Shown in pieces: positions 36,110 to 45,904 of a stretch of DNA of 64,000 nt (the first letter of the stretch is position 1; each line of letters begins with the position of its first letter). Origin of the DNA: Lachnospiraceae bacterium (GTDB taxonomy: Bacteria; Bacillota; Clostridia; Lachnospirales; Lachnospiraceae); NCBI GenBank assembly GCA_902381685.1, contig LR698958.1:1932833-1996832 (forward strand). The letters are read 5' to 3'. The position numbers and the translations under genes were made by a program. The notes under the pieces were generated by a model. That model searched no databases, was not told where the DNA came from, and saw nothing but the letters and a program-made list of their open reading frames with translations.

Positions 36110-37108
36110 CTAATTTTCCTCCTTTTTATCTGGAAAATCCGGATGCAAACGCCAGCATGAAGCCTTATGACCTTCTCCCAAGTCAAATACAGGAGGCTGG
36201 TTTTTCTTACAAATCTTCATACATTTTTCACAACGGCTTGCAAAAGCACACCCCTGTGGCGGAGCATATAAATCCGGTGGTGTTCCCGGAATAGAAACAA
36301 GTTCTTCATCTTTCTTTGTATCTACCGTAGGAAGACTCTTTAACAATGCTTCTGTATATGGATGAGCATAGCGATAGAAAATATCACCCACTGTTCCTTC
36401 TTCCACAACTTTACCTGCATACATAACAGATACACGGTCAGCAAGATTAGCCACAACACCTAAGTCATGCGTAATCAAAATAACTGCTGTCTTTGTTTCT
36501 TTTCCTAACTCTGCAAGTAATTTCATAATCTGAGCCTGAATTGTTACGTCCAACGCAGTTGTCGGCTCATCAGCAATCAATAACTTCGGTTTACAAGCTA
36601 AAGCCATTGCAATCATAGCACGCTGACGCATACCACCTGAAAATTCATGCGGATACTGATTTACACGTTCTTCCGCATTCGGAATCTGTACCATGTTCAA
36701 CAGTTTAATTGCTTCCGCCTTTTCTTCTTCTTTAGAAATTTTTTTATGTTTCTTCAATGTTTCCGTCAACTGTTTTCCAACTTTCATTGTCGGATTTAAA
36801 CAAGTCATCGGATCCTGGAAAATCATGCTGACTAACTGTCCGCGAATTTCCTGCATTTCTTTGTCGCTCATTGCAACAATATCTTTTCCGCATAAATCAA
36901 TGCTTCCTTCTTTAATTCTTGCAGGTGGCATTGGATTTAATTTCATAATTGTCTGAGCAGTTACACTCTTACCGCAACCACTTTCTCCAACGACTGCAAG
37001 CACTTCCCCTTCATCTACATGAAGGGAAACACCTCTGACTGCATGAACTTCTCCTGCATATGTATCAAAGGAAACGTGCAAATCTTCTATATTTAAAATA
37101 TGTTCCAT
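36110..37108 (-). CDS. oppD: Oligopeptide ABC transporter ATPase OppD
   Basis: A 332-residue ATPase: Walker A GESGCGKSVTAQ, signature FSGGMRQRAMIAMAL, Walker B LLIADEPTTALD, and the OppD/DppD C-terminal domain with a cysteine cluster (GCAFASRCEKCMKICKKNQP). It lies 6 bases after oppC and 2 before oppF. It forms the cytoplasmic ATPase heterodimer of the Opp importer. Confidence 0.93.
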   Translation of the reverse strand: MEHILNIEDLHVSFDTYAGEVHAVRGVSLHVDEGEVLAVVGESGCGKSVTAQTIMKLNPMPPARIKEGSIDLCGKDIVAMSDKEMQEIRGQLVSMIFQDPMTCLNPTMKVGKQLTETLKKHKKISKEEEKAEAIKLLNMVQIPNAEERVNQYPHEFSGGMRQRAMIAMALACKPKLLIADEPTTALDVTIQAQIMKLLAELGKETKTAVILITHDLGVVANLADRVSVMYAGKVVEEGTVGDIFYRYAHPYTEALLKSLPTVDTKKDEELVSIPGTPPDLYAPPQGCAFASRCEKCMKICKKNQPPVFDLGEGHKASCWRLHPDFPDKKEEN

Positions 37109-37114
37109 TTCTAG

Positions 37115-38116
37115 TTACCTCCTTAATTTAGGGTCAAATGCATCTCTTAACTGGTCACCCAACAAGTTGAACGAAAGCATCGTAATACAGATGAATATCG
37201 CAGGAACTATCAAAAGACTCGGATACATCTGGAATGTCAAAATACCATCATTCGCCATAATTCCCCATGAAGCTTTCGGCGGTGCAATACCAAGACCTAA
37301 CATAGACAAGAAGGCTTCTGTAAAGATAACTGCCGGAATATCCAATGTAATGTTTACGATAATAACACTTAAAATATTCGGTACTAAATGTTTAGAAATA
37401 ATTCTAGCCGGTTTTGCTCCCATTGATTTGGCAGCGATAACAAATTCCTGTTCTCCAAGGCTCACTACCTGCCCACGAACAAGTCTTGCCATACCGGTCC
37501 ACCCCGTCAGAGAGTAGGCAACGATAATCGTTCCGATTCCTCGAGGTAATACCGTCATCAAGAGAATAACGATAATCAAATATGGAATACCACTGATGAT
37601 TTCCACAATACGCATCATCACATTATCAACTGCTCCTCCGAAGTAACCTGAAATACCACCATAAATAACACCGATAAAACAGTCAATCAACGCTACGACA
37701 ATCGCAACTGTAAGCGAAACTCTCGCACCCATCCAAACACGGACAAATACATCACGACCAAGAGCGTCTGTTCCGAAAATGTGTGTCTGCCCTGTTACAG
37801 GGTCTTCGCTCATTATCGGTTGATTTGCAAATGCAACATTCTGTGATGAATAATCAAACGGGCTAATCATTGGAATAAAAATAGATCCAAGTAATAACAA
37901 TAATAAAAGTATAAGACAGACAACAGCCACTTTACTTTTCTTTACACGATTAAACGCATCTTTCCAAAAACTAACAGACGGACGTGCAATGGATTCCATG
38001 CTCTCTGCATCTGTTCCGATATGTTCAAACGCTTCTGCAGGAATTTTCCCGCTGACATCATATGCTTTACGTGGCATCTGTGCTACTTCCAATGCCTTTT
38101 CTTTTTTCACTCTCAT
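37115..38116 (-). CDS. oppC: Oligopeptide ABC transporter permease OppC
   Basis: A 333-residue permease with an N-terminal cytoplasmic extension, six membrane helices and the EAA loop (EQEFVIAAKSMGAKPARIIS). The frame opens at a GTG (38134), but ATG 38116 is preferred because AAAGGAG sits at the right distance in the end of oppB. That start is 4 bases after the oppB stop. Partner of OppB in the membrane channel. Confidence 0.92.
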   Translation of the reverse strand: MRVKKEKALEVAQMPRKAYDVSGKIPAEAFEHIGTDAESMESIARPSVSFWKDAFNRVKKSKVAVVCLILLLLLLLGSIFIPMISPFDYSSQNVAFANQPIMSEDPVTGQTHIFGTDALGRDVFVRVWMGARVSLTVAIVVALIDCFIGVIYGGISGYFGGAVDNVMMRIVEIISGIPYLIIVILLMTVLPRGIGTIIVAYSLTGWTGMARLVRGQVVSLGEQEFVIAAKSMGAKPARIISKHLVPNILSVIIVNITLDIPAVIFTEAFLSMLGLGIAPPKASWGIMANDGILTFQMYPSLLIVPAIFICITMLSFNLLGDQLRDAFDPKLRR

Positions 38117-38120
38117 TGTA

Positions 38121-39074
38121 CTACTCCTTTCCACCAGTCAATTTTACTCTTGGGTCAATGAAACCGTAAATTAAGTCTACGACAAGGTTTGCTAAAATTA
38201 AGAATGTACCATAGAAAATCGTAGTACCGGCAATGACTGGGTAGTTATTTGTCTGTACACACTGTACGAAGTATTTTCCAAGACCCGGAATAGCAAAAAT
38301 ATTTTCTGCAACGAACGCACCTGTTAATACAGAAGCAACCAATGGTCCCATTACTGTAATGACAGGCATAATCGCATTACGAACTGCGTGTTTCCAAATA
38401 ATTGCTTTCTGACTTAACCCTTTTGCTTTCGCTGTCTTAATATAATCTGAATTCAATACATCAAGCATACTTGTACGCATCAAACGGCTTATCGTTGCCA
38501 TTGAACCAAACGCCAACGCAAACGCCGGAAGAATTTTAGAATTTTCCGATCCCCAACCTAAGATTGCAAATACTTCTACACCTGTAGCTTCATATAACTT
38601 TAACCCTAAGAAATACTGTAATACCGAACCAATAATAAATGACGGAACAGATACACCTACAAGAGCAAAGAACATTGAAGCACTATCCCAAAATGTTCCT
38701 CGTTTTACAGCTGCAACTACTCCTAATAAAATACCCATAATAAATGCAAAAATTAAAGCACGCATACCAAGTTCAAATGATACCGGAAACGCCTGTGCAA
38801 TAATATCTGTAACCTGACGTCCATCAGGAAGAGAAACTCCTAAATCTCCTTTAAATACATTCCCTAAGTAAATAAAAAATTGAACAAGTACCGGTTTATC
38901 CAAACCATACTTTTCAAATAACGCTGCTTTTGTTGCCTCCGGAATAGCCTTACCGCCTGAGAAAGGATCTCCCGGTAACATATGCATCAATGTAAATGTG
39001 AATCCAATCAGAACAACAATTGTAATGAACGAATATACAATTCTTTTTAATATAAATTTAACCCGATTCGACAC
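38121..39074 (-). CDS. oppB: Oligopeptide ABC transporter permease OppB
   Basis: About 317 residues, six membrane helices, with the OppB N-terminus VKFILKRIVYSFITIVVLIG and EAA loop NSDYIKTAKAKGLSQKAIIW. Start choice is uncertain. An ATG at 39092 has no ribosome site, and the next ATG (39083) touches the AAGGAG at 39084-39089. That AAGGAG is ideally spaced for the GTG at 39074, which I chose. A large hairpin ends 13 bases before the 39092 codon and could limit translation. Confidence 0.88.
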   Translation of the reverse strand: MSNRVKFILKRIVYSFITIVVLIGFTFTLMHMLPGDPFSGGKAIPEATKAALFEKYGLDKPVLVQFFIYLGNVFKGDLGVSLPDGRQVTDIIAQAFPVSFELGMRALIFAFIMGILLGVVAAVKRGTFWDSASMFFALVGVSVPSFIIGSVLQYFLGLKLYEATGVEVFAILGWGSENSKILPAFALAFGSMATISRLMRTSMLDVLNSDYIKTAKAKGLSQKAIIWKHAVRNAIMPVITVMGPLVASVLTGAFVAENIFAIPGLGKYFVQCVQTNNYPVIAGTTIFYGTFLILANLVVDLIYGFIDPRVKLTGGKE

Positions 39075-39104
39075 CTGTTTCATCTCCTTCATTTCTTTTT
39101 CTTA

Positions 39105-39174
39105 TTGCTTATGTAAGGTACAAAGTATCTTCCTGTACCTTTCTATTGCCGTTCTTTGTACTTTACATAAGCAA
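39105..39174 (-). repeat. Long inverted repeat upstream of oppB
   Basis: Arms 39105-39125 and 39154-39174 match at 20 of 21 positions (TTGCTTATGTAA...TACAAAG), with a 28-base loop. In the oppA-oppB mRNA this would be a strong hairpin just before oppB. Confidence 0.7.
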
Positions 39175-39250
39175 CAGGAAGAACTTGCATGGTTCTTCAT
39201 GTCACTTTAATAACCGTTATAAGTGTACAGGTACGGCTTTTCGGAATAAA

Positions 39251-39291
39251 GAGGAGTTGTTCCCTCTTTTTAACGGGGAACAACTCCCTCT
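39251..39291 (-). terminator. Hairpin after oppA (attenuator or mRNA-stabilising stem)
   Basis: Stem GAGGAGTTGTTCCC / GGGGAACAACTCCCTC, about 14 bp. The minus-strand T tract is weak (TCTTTATT), so partial termination between oppA and oppBCDF is likely. Such hairpins often let the binding-protein gene outproduce the rest. Confidence 0.65.
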
Positions 39292-39329
39292 TTTTTCCTA
39301 TCCTATATTCACTTTAGTAAGATTAAAAA

Positions 39330-40982
39330 TTATTTAATCTTAGCACCATCTGTAAAGTCAAATTCCTGGAATCCTGTACGAGTCATTCCTTCAAGTTTAT
39401 CAGATACTGTGTATGTTACTGACTGGAAGTATAATGGGAATACTGCCGCGTCTGTCTGGCATACCAATTTTTCTGCAGCCATTAACATTTCCTGACGTTT
39501 TACTTTATCAACTTCTTTAGTTGCATCTGCAATTAATTTGTCATATTCAGGGCTTGAATATTTACCATAGTTGTTACCGTTTCCTGTTGCAAACATATCT
39601 AAGTATGTCATTGGGTCATTGTAGTCCGGTGACCAACCTGCAAATACGATATCAAATTCACCTGCATCCATTGCTGCCAATTTTGCTTTAAATGGCATTG
39701 GTTTGATTTCTACCTGAATTCCTAACGCTTTTTTCCACTGTTCCTGATAGAAAGCGCCTTCTTTCTGAGCCCCTGCACTATCTTCTGTTGTGTATGAAAT
39801 CTTGAAGTCTTCTGCTTTCATTCCGATTTCTTTTAATCCTTCATCAAATAACTGTTTTGCTTTTTCAGGATTGTATTCTGTAATATCACCAAGTGTTTTT
39901 GCGTAACTGTTTCCATCTGCTCCTGCGATAGATGTCGGTACAATGCCTGTTGCAGGTTCAGCGCCTGTTTTAATTACATTTTTACAAACAGAATCTGTAT
40001 CAAGTGCCATTCCAAGTGCCTGACGAATCTTTGGATTGCTTAATTCTTTTTTCTGTGTATTGAACTGTAAGTACCAGTTACTGTTATCAACATATGTTGT
40101 TAATTTCATACCTTCTTTTTTAGCCTGTTCCAACTGTTCACCAGCAATGTTGATACTGTCAATCTGTCCTGCTTTAAAAGCATTCATACGAGCATTTCCA
40201 TCTCTTAACATTAAGTATTTAACTTTTGGAATACTTACATTCTTCGCATTATAGTGTTCTTCATTTTTTGCTAATGTGATGTGATCATCGTGTACCCACT
40301 CTTCGATTTTGTAAGCACCGTTTGTAACGATCTTATCAGCATCTTTTGCGTAGTTTTCAGCGCCGATTTCTTCATAACCTTTCTGGTTCATTGGATAGAA
40401 AGATGAGAATGAGAATAAGTGTAATGCATATGGGATTGGATTAACAAATGTTACTTCCAATGTGTAATCATCTAATGCTTTTACACCTAATTCTGAAGGG
40501 TCTTTCTTGCCATCAAATACTTCCTGACCATTTAATAAGTTCTGGTATACGATAAATCCATAAACAGAACCTGTATCTTTTTTAGAAATTGTCTGATATG
40601 CAAACACGAAATCGTGTGCTGTTACAGGTTCTCCGTTAGACCATTTCGCATCTTGTCTGATTTTCATTGTGTAAGTTTTTCCGTCTTCACTTACCTTTGT
40701 ATCTTCTGCAAGGTCAGGTACCGGTTTATCATCTTTGTCAAGTTTGTATAAACCTGAGATAACCATTCTTAAGATGTTTCCTGAAGGTACATCAGATGTT
40801 TTAATTGAGTTCAACTCAGCTGGTTCTGTTCTAATATCAACAGTTACCATGTCTTTGTCTTTTGTTCCCGGAAAACTTCCTGCTGTTTTGGAGTCTCCGC
40901 CTTTGTTTCCACCGCCACAGGCAACAACTGAAAGTGCCATTGCACCTGCGAGGCATAGTGCTACGAGTTTTTTCATTTTCAT
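39330..40982 (-). CDS. oppA: Oligopeptide-binding lipoprotein OppA
   Basis: A 550-residue extracellular solute-binding protein of family 5. Lipoprotein leader MKMKKLVALCLAGAMALSVV, with the lipobox cysteine in VVACGGG. Family motifs: KMRQDAKWSNGEPV-type segment (MKIRQDAKWSNGEPVTAHDF), PKIRQALGMALDT and GWSPDYNDPMTYLDMF. It captures peptides for OppBCDF. Strong ribosome site (AAGGAGG). Separated from oppB by 237-255 bases containing two large hairpins. Confidence 0.94.
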   Translation of the reverse strand: MKMKKLVALCLAGAMALSVVACGGGNKGGDSKTAGSFPGTKDKDMVTVDIRTEPAELNSIKTSDVPSGNILRMVISGLYKLDKDDKPVPDLAEDTKVSEDGKTYTMKIRQDAKWSNGEPVTAHDFVFAYQTISKKDTGSVYGFIVYQNLLNGQEVFDGKKDPSELGVKALDDYTLEVTFVNPIPYALHLFSFSSFYPMNQKGYEEIGAENYAKDADKIVTNGAYKIEEWVHDDHITLAKNEEHYNAKNVSIPKVKYLMLRDGNARMNAFKAGQIDSINIAGEQLEQAKKEGMKLTTYVDNSNWYLQFNTQKKELSNPKIRQALGMALDTDSVCKNVIKTGAEPATGIVPTSIAGADGNSYAKTLGDITEYNPEKAKQLFDEGLKEIGMKAEDFKISYTTEDSAGAQKEGAFYQEQWKKALGIQVEIKPMPFKAKLAAMDAGEFDIVFAGWSPDYNDPMTYLDMFATGNGNNYGKYSSPEYDKLIADATKEVDKVKRQEMLMAAEKLVCQTDAAVFPLYFQSVTYTVSDKLEGMTRTGFQEFDFTDGAKIK

Positions 40983-41123
40983 AATTTTCTCCTCCTTTTT
41001 TCCTTTACCTCTTTAAAGTGGCATTATAGTAGAACTTCAACGAGAAGTCAAGTGAAATCGTGAAAGTTTTTTATTTTTTTACCACTTTGTGAACTGTAAT
41101 GTATTTTTATTCATTTTTAATGT

Positions 41124-41152
41124 ATTTTATAACATAATATACGATAAGTCAA
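41124..41152 (-). promoter_or_regulatory. Sigma-A promoter of oppABCDF
   Basis: Minus strand TTGACT (41152-41147), 17-bp spacer, TAAAAT (41129-41124). This leaves a leader of about 130 bases before oppA. The 40983-41283 gap otherwise holds only the rplL terminator. Confidence 0.7.
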
Positions 41153-41230
41153 TAGTTCATATTCATATTTATAAAATCAATTAGAAAAGACCTACTCAGG
41201 AGTGAAAATTCGCTTTTATTTTTTCACGCA

Positions 41231-41270
41231 CAAAAAAAGACGCCTGAGAAATAATTTTCTCAAGCGCCTC
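41231..41270 (-). terminator. Terminator after rplJL
   Basis: A 12-bp stem (GAGGCGCTTGAGAA / TTCTCAGGCGTC, one bulge/mismatch), then TTTTTTTG on the minus strand. Confidence 0.85.
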
Positions 41271-41283
41271 TTTAAGACAGAAA

Positions 41284-41661
41284 TTATTTTAAGTTAACTT
41301 CTGCTCCTTCTGCTTCTAATTTTGTTTTGATTTCTTCAGCCTCTGCTTTAGTAACACCTTCTTTAAGTACTTTTGGTGCTCCGTCTACAACTTCTTTAGC
41401 TTCTTTTAATCCAAGTCCTGTGATTTCACGAACAACTTTGATTACTTTAACTTTAGAAGCACCTGCAGATACTAATTCAACGTCAAATTCGTCTTTTTCT
41501 TCTGCTGCTCCTGCTGCATCTCCACCTGCTGCTGCAACTACTACACCTGCTGCTGCAGATACACCGAATTCTTCTTCACATGCTTTTACTAATTCATTTA
41601 ATTCTAATACTGATAATTCTTTGATTGCTTCAATCATTTCAGCTGTTGTTAATTTTGCCAT
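41284..41661 (-). CDS. rplL: 50S ribosomal protein L7/L12
   Basis: A 125-residue protein. N-terminal dimerisation helices ([20 protein letters not shown]), an Ala/Gly hinge ([18 protein letters not shown]) and the C-terminal factor-binding domain ([20 protein letters not shown]). Start 41661 has GAGGAAAA upstream; a longer frame to 41676 includes that site. Multi-copy stalk protein that recruits translation factors. It follows rplJ by 43 bases. Confidence 0.98.
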   Translation of the reverse strand: MAKLTTAEMIEAIKELSVLELNELVKACEEEFGVSAAAGVVVAAAGGDAAGAAEEKDEFDVELVSAGASKVKVIKVVREITGLGLKEAKEVVDGAPKVLKEGVTKAEAEEIKTKLEAEGAEVNLK

Positions 41662-41704
41662 TTGATTTTCCTCCACTAATTCTTATTTTCTTTAAAATTT
41701 TTGA

Positions 41705-42241
41705 TTACTCCTCAACCGGAGCCTCTGCTGCTTCTTCAGCCGGAGTTTCTACTGCCTCTCCGTCCTGTTCAGCGATTTGTTTAATAACACGAGCAAAGTT
41801 TGTAATTGGTGACTGGATACTTCCAAGTAATTTTGAAAGTAATTCTTCTCTTGAAGGGATCTTTGATAATTCCTGAATACCGGCAACATCATAAACCGCT
41901 CCTTCAACAACCCCACCTTTTACTTCTAACGCTTTAGCGTCTTTTGCAAATTTGCAAAGAATTCTTGCCGGCGCTGTTGCATCGTCTTTAGAAATTGCTA
42001 AAGCACTTGGTCCTTCTAAGTATTCTTCAAGACCTGCAAATTCAGTTCCTTCAAAAGCTCTTTTCATCATTGTGTTTTTGCAAACTTTGTAGATAACACC
42101 TGCTTCTCTCAACTGTTTACGTAATTCTGTATCTTCTGCTACAGTTAAACCACGATAGTCAACTAATACTGCTGACTGAGCACCTGCGATGTCTTCTGCG
42201 ATTGCCTGTACGATTGGTTGTTTTAATTCAACTTTTGCCAC
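41705..42241 (-). CDS. rplJ: 50S ribosomal protein L10
   Basis: A 178-residue L10 (AKVELKQPIVQAIAEDIAGA; YRGLTVAEDTELRKQLREAG; KNTMMKRAFEGTEF) with a C-terminal acidic extension. It starts with GTG at 42241, with AAGGAGG upstream. It anchors L7/L12 at the ribosomal stalk base. Preceded by an L10 leader for autogenous control. Confidence 0.97.
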   Translation of the reverse strand: MAKVELKQPIVQAIAEDIAGAQSAVLVDYRGLTVAEDTELRKQLREAGVIYKVCKNTMMKRAFEGTEFAGLEEYLEGPSALAISKDDATAPARILCKFAKDAKALEVKGGVVEGAVYDVAGIQELSKIPSREELLSKLLGSIQSPITNFARVIKQIAEQDGEAVETPAEEAAEAPVEE

Positions 42242-42254
42242 GAATGGTGCACCT

Positions 42255-42404
42255 CCTTATAGATTTTGTTTGCACCGCCGATAATAAAAAAATCTCTTCG
42301 TCCTCAGACAAAGAGATTGCGTAAATTCAATGTTAGAATTCATATCTCCTCGGTAGGCGTTCTCAACTTATGCCTTACGGCACCTACTGTCTTCGGCAGT
42401 TACT
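42255..42404 (-). promoter_or_regulatory. Ribosomal protein L10 leader
   Basis: The transcribed region before rplJ contains the characteristic stems: the CTCGGTAGGCG-type hairpin near 42350, the AGTAGGTGCCGTAAGGCA segment near 42375-42395, and a T-rich hairpin (AATCTCTTTGTCTGAGGACG) near 42290-42315. This fits the conserved Firmicutes leader bound by L10-L12 for feedback. Confidence 0.8.
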
Positions 42405-42409
42405 ATAGT

Positions 42410-42438
42410 AATCTAACATATTTTTTTACCAATGTCAA
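42410..42438 (-). promoter_or_regulatory. Sigma-A promoter of rplJL
   Basis: Minus strand TTGACA (42438-42433), 17-bp spacer, TAGATT (42415-42410), immediately before the L10 leader. Confidence 0.75.
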
Positions 42439-42456
42439 CCACTGAAGATAATTTTC

Positions 42457-42485
42457 TTGACTTTATTTTCGCTTTATATTACACT
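42457..42485 (+). promoter_or_regulatory. Sigma-A promoter of the amino-acid symporter gene
   Basis: TTGACT (42457-42462), 17-bp spacer, TACACT (42480-42485). Divergent from the rplJ promoter, with 18 bases between the two -35 boxes. Confidence 0.7.
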
Positions 42486-42576
42486 TGAACATATTTTCAG
42501 AGAAAGTATGTTTCTTAAGTGAATATCCCCCTTTATCATGCTATCGCTCTGGATAACAAAAATTAAGGAGGACAAT

Positions 42577-43983
42577 ATGATGTTAAATCAATTTTTATCA
42601 AGTCTGAATGACTTTCTTTACAGTTACATTTTAATTTTTCTGCTTGTCATAGCAGGTCTTTATTTTTCTTTTCGTACAAAATTTGTACAATTCCGATTAT
42701 TCAAAGATGCTCTTCACGCTCTTAAGGAAAAATCGGAAAACAGTGGAAGTAAAAAGTCTGTATCGTCTTTTCAGGCACTTATGATTTCCACCGCCTCCCG
42801 CGTCGGAACAGGGAATATTGCCGGAATCGCAACCGCTATTGTCGCGGGAGGTCCGGGCGCCGTATTCTGGATGTGGGTTATGGCACTCATCGGCGGAGCG
42901 TCCGCATTTGTGGAAAGCACGCTGGCACAGGTTTATAAGGTAAAAGACGGCAAGGATTTCCGAGGCGGCCCTTCTTATTACATCGAACAGGCGCTGGGAA
43001 AACGATGGCTGGGCGTATTATTTTCCATACTGCTTATCGCATGTTTTGCCTACGGGTTCAACGGCCTGCAGACATACAACATGTCTTCTGCTTTAGAGTA
43101 TTACATTCCAAATTACAACGAAAGCATTTTGCCCGCAGTTGTCGGATTGGTAATCGCTCTTGCCACTGCCTTTGTTATTTTCGGCGGGGTACACCGCATC
43201 AGTTTTATCACTTCCGTTGTCGTGCCGATCATGGCAGGAATTTATATTCTTATGGGAATTGTGATTACACTGATGAATTTTAATCAGATTCCGGAAATGT
43301 TCTCTCAGATTTTGGAAGGTGCATTTAATTTCAAGGCAATTTTCGGGGGATTTGCCGGAAGTACCATTCTAATCGGGATTAAACGGGGACTTTTCTCAAA
43401 CGAGGCCGGTATGGGAAGCGCTCCAAACGCCTCTGCCACCGCATCGGTTTCACACCCTGTAAAACAGGGAATGGTGCAGGTTATTTCCGTGTTCATCGAC
43501 ACACTTCTAATCTGTACGACAACCGCTTTCATTTTACTTCTCTCAAATGTTGAGGGAGCAGCGGGGAAATTAGACGGCATTCCTTATGTGCAGGCGGCTC
43601 TTCAGGCAAATGTAGGGGAAATCGGTATACACTTTATTACCTTTTCCATTTTCGCTTTTGCATTTACAAGTTTGATTGGAAATTATTATTACGCAGAATC
43701 AAATATTCTTTTTATTAAAGACAACAAAATTTTGTTAAACCTTTTCCGTGTATCCTGCTTAGTTGCAATCTTTCTCGGTGCACAGGCGGACTTCGGCACT
43801 GTTTGGAATCTCGCAGATGTGCTGATGGGATTCATGGCAATTGAAAACATTCTCGTCATCTTTGTACTTGGCGGTATTTCCTTCAAAGTACTTGACGATT
43901 ATATGCGACAGAAAAAACAGGGATTGAATCCGGTGTTTAAGGCTGAGAATATCGGGCTGAAGAATACGGATTGCTGGAAATAA
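42577..43983 (+). CDS. Alanine/glycine:cation symporter (AGCS family)
   Basis: A 468-residue transporter with about 10-11 membrane helices and AGCS motifs: SSFQALMISTASRVGTGNIAG, AVFWMWVMALIGGASAFVES and KRGLFSNEAGMGSAPNASAT. It imports alanine or glycine with sodium or protons. Start 42577 (MMLNQFLSSL) has AAGGAGG 6 bases upstream; a longer frame to 42538 is unlikely. It is on the + strand, inserted between rplA and rplJ, which are normally adjacent. It ends in the strong palindromic hairpin at 43991-44047. Confidence 0.93.
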   Translation: MMLNQFLSSLNDFLYSYILIFLLVIAGLYFSFRTKFVQFRLFKDALHALKEKSENSGSKKSVSSFQALMISTASRVGTGNIAGIATAIVAGGPGAVFWMWVMALIGGASAFVESTLAQVYKVKDGKDFRGGPSYYIEQALGKRWLGVLFSILLIACFAYGFNGLQTYNMSSALEYYIPNYNESILPAVVGLVIALATAFVIFGGVHRISFITSVVVPIMAGIYILMGIVITLMNFNQIPEMFSQILEGAFNFKAIFGGFAGSTILIGIKRGLFSNEAGMGSAPNASATASVSHPVKQGMVQVISVFIDTLLICTTTAFILLLSNVEGAAGKLDGIPYVQAALQANVGEIGIHFITFSIFAFAFTSLIGNYYYAESNILFIKDNKILLNLFRVSCLVAIFLGAQADFGTVWNLADVLMGFMAIENILVIFVLGGISFKVLDDYMRQKKQGLNPVFKAENIGLKNTDCWK

Positions 43984-43990
43984 TGTGAAA

Positions 43991-44047
43991 AAACTGTGAA
44001 AGGGGACGTAGTAAAATCGAACTTTACTACGTCCCCTTTCACAGTTT
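43991..44047. repeat. Palindromic hairpin, GGACGTAGT family (copy A)
   Basis: A 25-bp perfect inverted repeat (AAACTGTGAAAGGGGACGTA... and complement) with a 7-base loop, 7 bases after the symporter stop. It lies between convergent genes and could terminate the + transcript; the T tract is short. Near-identical to copy B at 48418. Confidence 0.85.
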
Positions 44048-44052
44048 CGTCA

Positions 44053-44094
44053 CAAAAAAGAACTATTGCCATACCGGAGTATTTGCAATAGCTC
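44053..44094 (-). terminator. Terminator after rplKA
   Basis: A 10-bp stem (GAGCTATTGC / GCAATAGTTC) with a 15-base loop, followed by TTTTTTG on the minus strand. Confidence 0.75.
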
Positions 44095-44127
44095 TCTGTT
44101 CGTTCTATTTATTCTCGATGTAATTTC

Positions 44128-44817
44128 TTACAGTTTAACCGGATTTAATTTTACTCCAGGTCCCATTGTAGATGTTAAAGTTACACTTCTTAAGTACTGT
44201 CCTTTAACAGCCGCTGGTTTTGCTTTGTTGATTGCATCGATAAGCGTCTGGAAGTTGTCCGCTAATTGTTCTTCTGTGAAAGAAGCTTTTCCAACTGGCA
44301 CGTGGATAATGTTTGTTTTGTCCAATCTGTACTCAATCTTACCTGCTTTGATGTCGTTGATTGCTTTTGTAACGTCCATTGTAACTGTACCTGCTTTTGG
44401 GTTTGGCATTAAACCTTTTGGTCCAAGTACACGTCCAAGACGACCTACAACACCCATCATGTCCGGTGTAGCAACTACTACATCGAATTCAAACCAGTTT
44501 TCGTTCTGAATTTTTGGAATTAAATCTTCTGCTCCTACGTAATCTGCTCCTGCTGCTTTTGCTTCTTCTGCTTTAGCGTCTTTTGCAAATACTAAGATAC
44601 GAACTGTTTTACCTGTTCCGTGTGGTAATACTACAGCACCACGGATCTGCTGGTCTGCGTGACGTCCGTCACAACCTGTTCTGATGTGTGCCTCGATTGT
44701 CTCATCGAATTTTGCAACTGCTGATTTTTTTACTAATGCGATAGCTTCTTCTTTGTCGTAAAGGTTTCCTCTATCGATTAATTTAGCAGCTTCTGTATAT
44801 TTCTTTCCTCTTTTCAT
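44128..44817 (-). CDS. rplA: 50S ribosomal protein L1
   Basis: A 229-residue L1 ([60 protein letters not shown]). Start 44817 has AGGAGG nine bases upstream; a longer frame to 44862 is rejected. It lies 60 bases after rplK. Binds 23S rRNA at the L1 stalk. Confidence 0.97.
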   Translation of the reverse strand: MKRGKKYTEAAKLIDRGNLYDKEEAIALVKKSAVAKFDETIEAHIRTGCDGRHADQQIRGAVVLPHGTGKTVRILVFAKDAKAEEAKAAGADYVGAEDLIPKIQNENWFEFDVVVATPDMMGVVGRLGRVLGPKGLMPNPKAGTVTMDVTKAINDIKAGKIEYRLDKTNIIHVPVGKASFTEEQLADNFQTLIDAINKAKPAAVKGQYLRSVTLTSTMGPGVKLNPVKL

Positions 44818-44877
44818 TTCAAATAACCTCCTAGTGGTAATATCGGGAGCGAGCCCTCCCACATTCTATGTTTACAA

Positions 44878-45303
44878 TTATTCTGTTACTGTTACACCCA
44901 TGCTTCGACAAGTACCTGCTACCATACTGATTGCCGCTTCAATTGTAGCAGCGTTTAAGTCCGGCATTTTCATCTCAGCGATTTCCTGTACCTGCGCTTT
45001 TGTAATTGTAGCAACTTTGTTTTTATTTGGAACACCTGAACCTGATTTAATGTTGCAGGCTTTCTTGATAAGAACTGCTGCAGGCGGTGTTTTTGTTACA
45101 AAACTGAAACTTCTGTCATTGTAAACTGTGATAACAACAGGGATAATTAAGTCACCCTGATCTGCTGTTTTTGCATTGAACTGTTTTGTAAATTCAACGA
45201 TATTTACACCGTGCTGACCTAAAGCAGGACCAACAGGTGGTGCTGGAGTTGCCTTTCCAGCAGGAATCTGCAATTTAATATAACCTTGTACTTTTTTTGC
45301 CAT
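44878..45303 (-). CDS. rplK: 50S ribosomal protein L11
   Basis: A 141-residue L11 ([53 protein letters not shown]). Normal length, AAGGAGG before the start. Binds the GTPase centre of 23S rRNA. Follows nusG by 53 bases, the conserved order. Confidence 0.98.
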   Translation of the reverse strand: MAKKVQGYIKLQIPAGKATPAPPVGPALGQHGVNIVEFTKQFNAKTADQGDLIIPVVITVYNDRSFSFVTKTPPAAVLIKKACNIKSGSGVPNKNKVATITKAQVQEIAEMKMPDLNAATIEAAISMVAGTCRSMGVTVTE

Positions 45304-45356
45304 GTTTGTGTACCTCCTTGTGGTATTTGCGGGGATTTCCCTCCCACTTATTCTTG

Positions 45357-45872
45357 TTACATTTTCTTAACTTCTTTAAAACTAATTTCAACTGGTGTTT
45401 CACGACCAAATAACTCAACATTGATAGTCAGACTCTGTTTCTGAGCATTCATTGCCTGAATGACTCCGACTGTTCCTTCCCATGCTCCAGCGGTAACCGT
45501 AACTGTATCGCCTTCTTCAAAGTCAACAACAATCTCTTCTTTCTGGATACCTAACGGAGCCATCTCCTCGTCTGTAAGAGGAACCGGTTTTGACCCCGGG
45601 CCAACAAATCCTGTTACCCCTCGTGTGTTTCTCACAACGTACCATGTATCATCATTCATAATCATATGAATCATAACGTATCCCGGAAACATTTTCTTGG
45701 AAACCGCTTTCTGTACCCCGTTCTTCAGTTCCACTACATCTTGCATTGGGACTCTTACTTCTAAAATCTGGTCTTCCAGGTGTCTGTTTTCAATTGTCTT
45801 ATCAATGTTTGCTTTTACTTTGTTTTCATACCCTGAATAAGTATGAACTACATACCATTTTGCCTCTGACAT
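45357..45872 (-). CDS. nusG: Transcription termination/antitermination protein NusG
   Basis: A 171-residue protein with the NGN domain ([58 protein letters not shown]) and a C-terminal KOW domain ([20 protein letters not shown]). It binds RNA polymerase. Follows secE by 32 bases. Confidence 0.98.
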   Translation of the reverse strand: MSEAKWYVVHTYSGYENKVKANIDKTIENRHLEDQILEVRVPMQDVVELKNGVQKAVSKKMFPGYVMIHMIMNDDTWYVVRNTRGVTGFVGPGSKPVPLTDEEMAPLGIQKEEIVVDFEEGDTVTVTAGAWEGTVGVIQAMNAQKQSLTINVELFGRETPVEISFKEVKKM

Positions 45873-45904
45873 AAAAACTCACCTTTCATTATTATTAACA
45901 GTTA

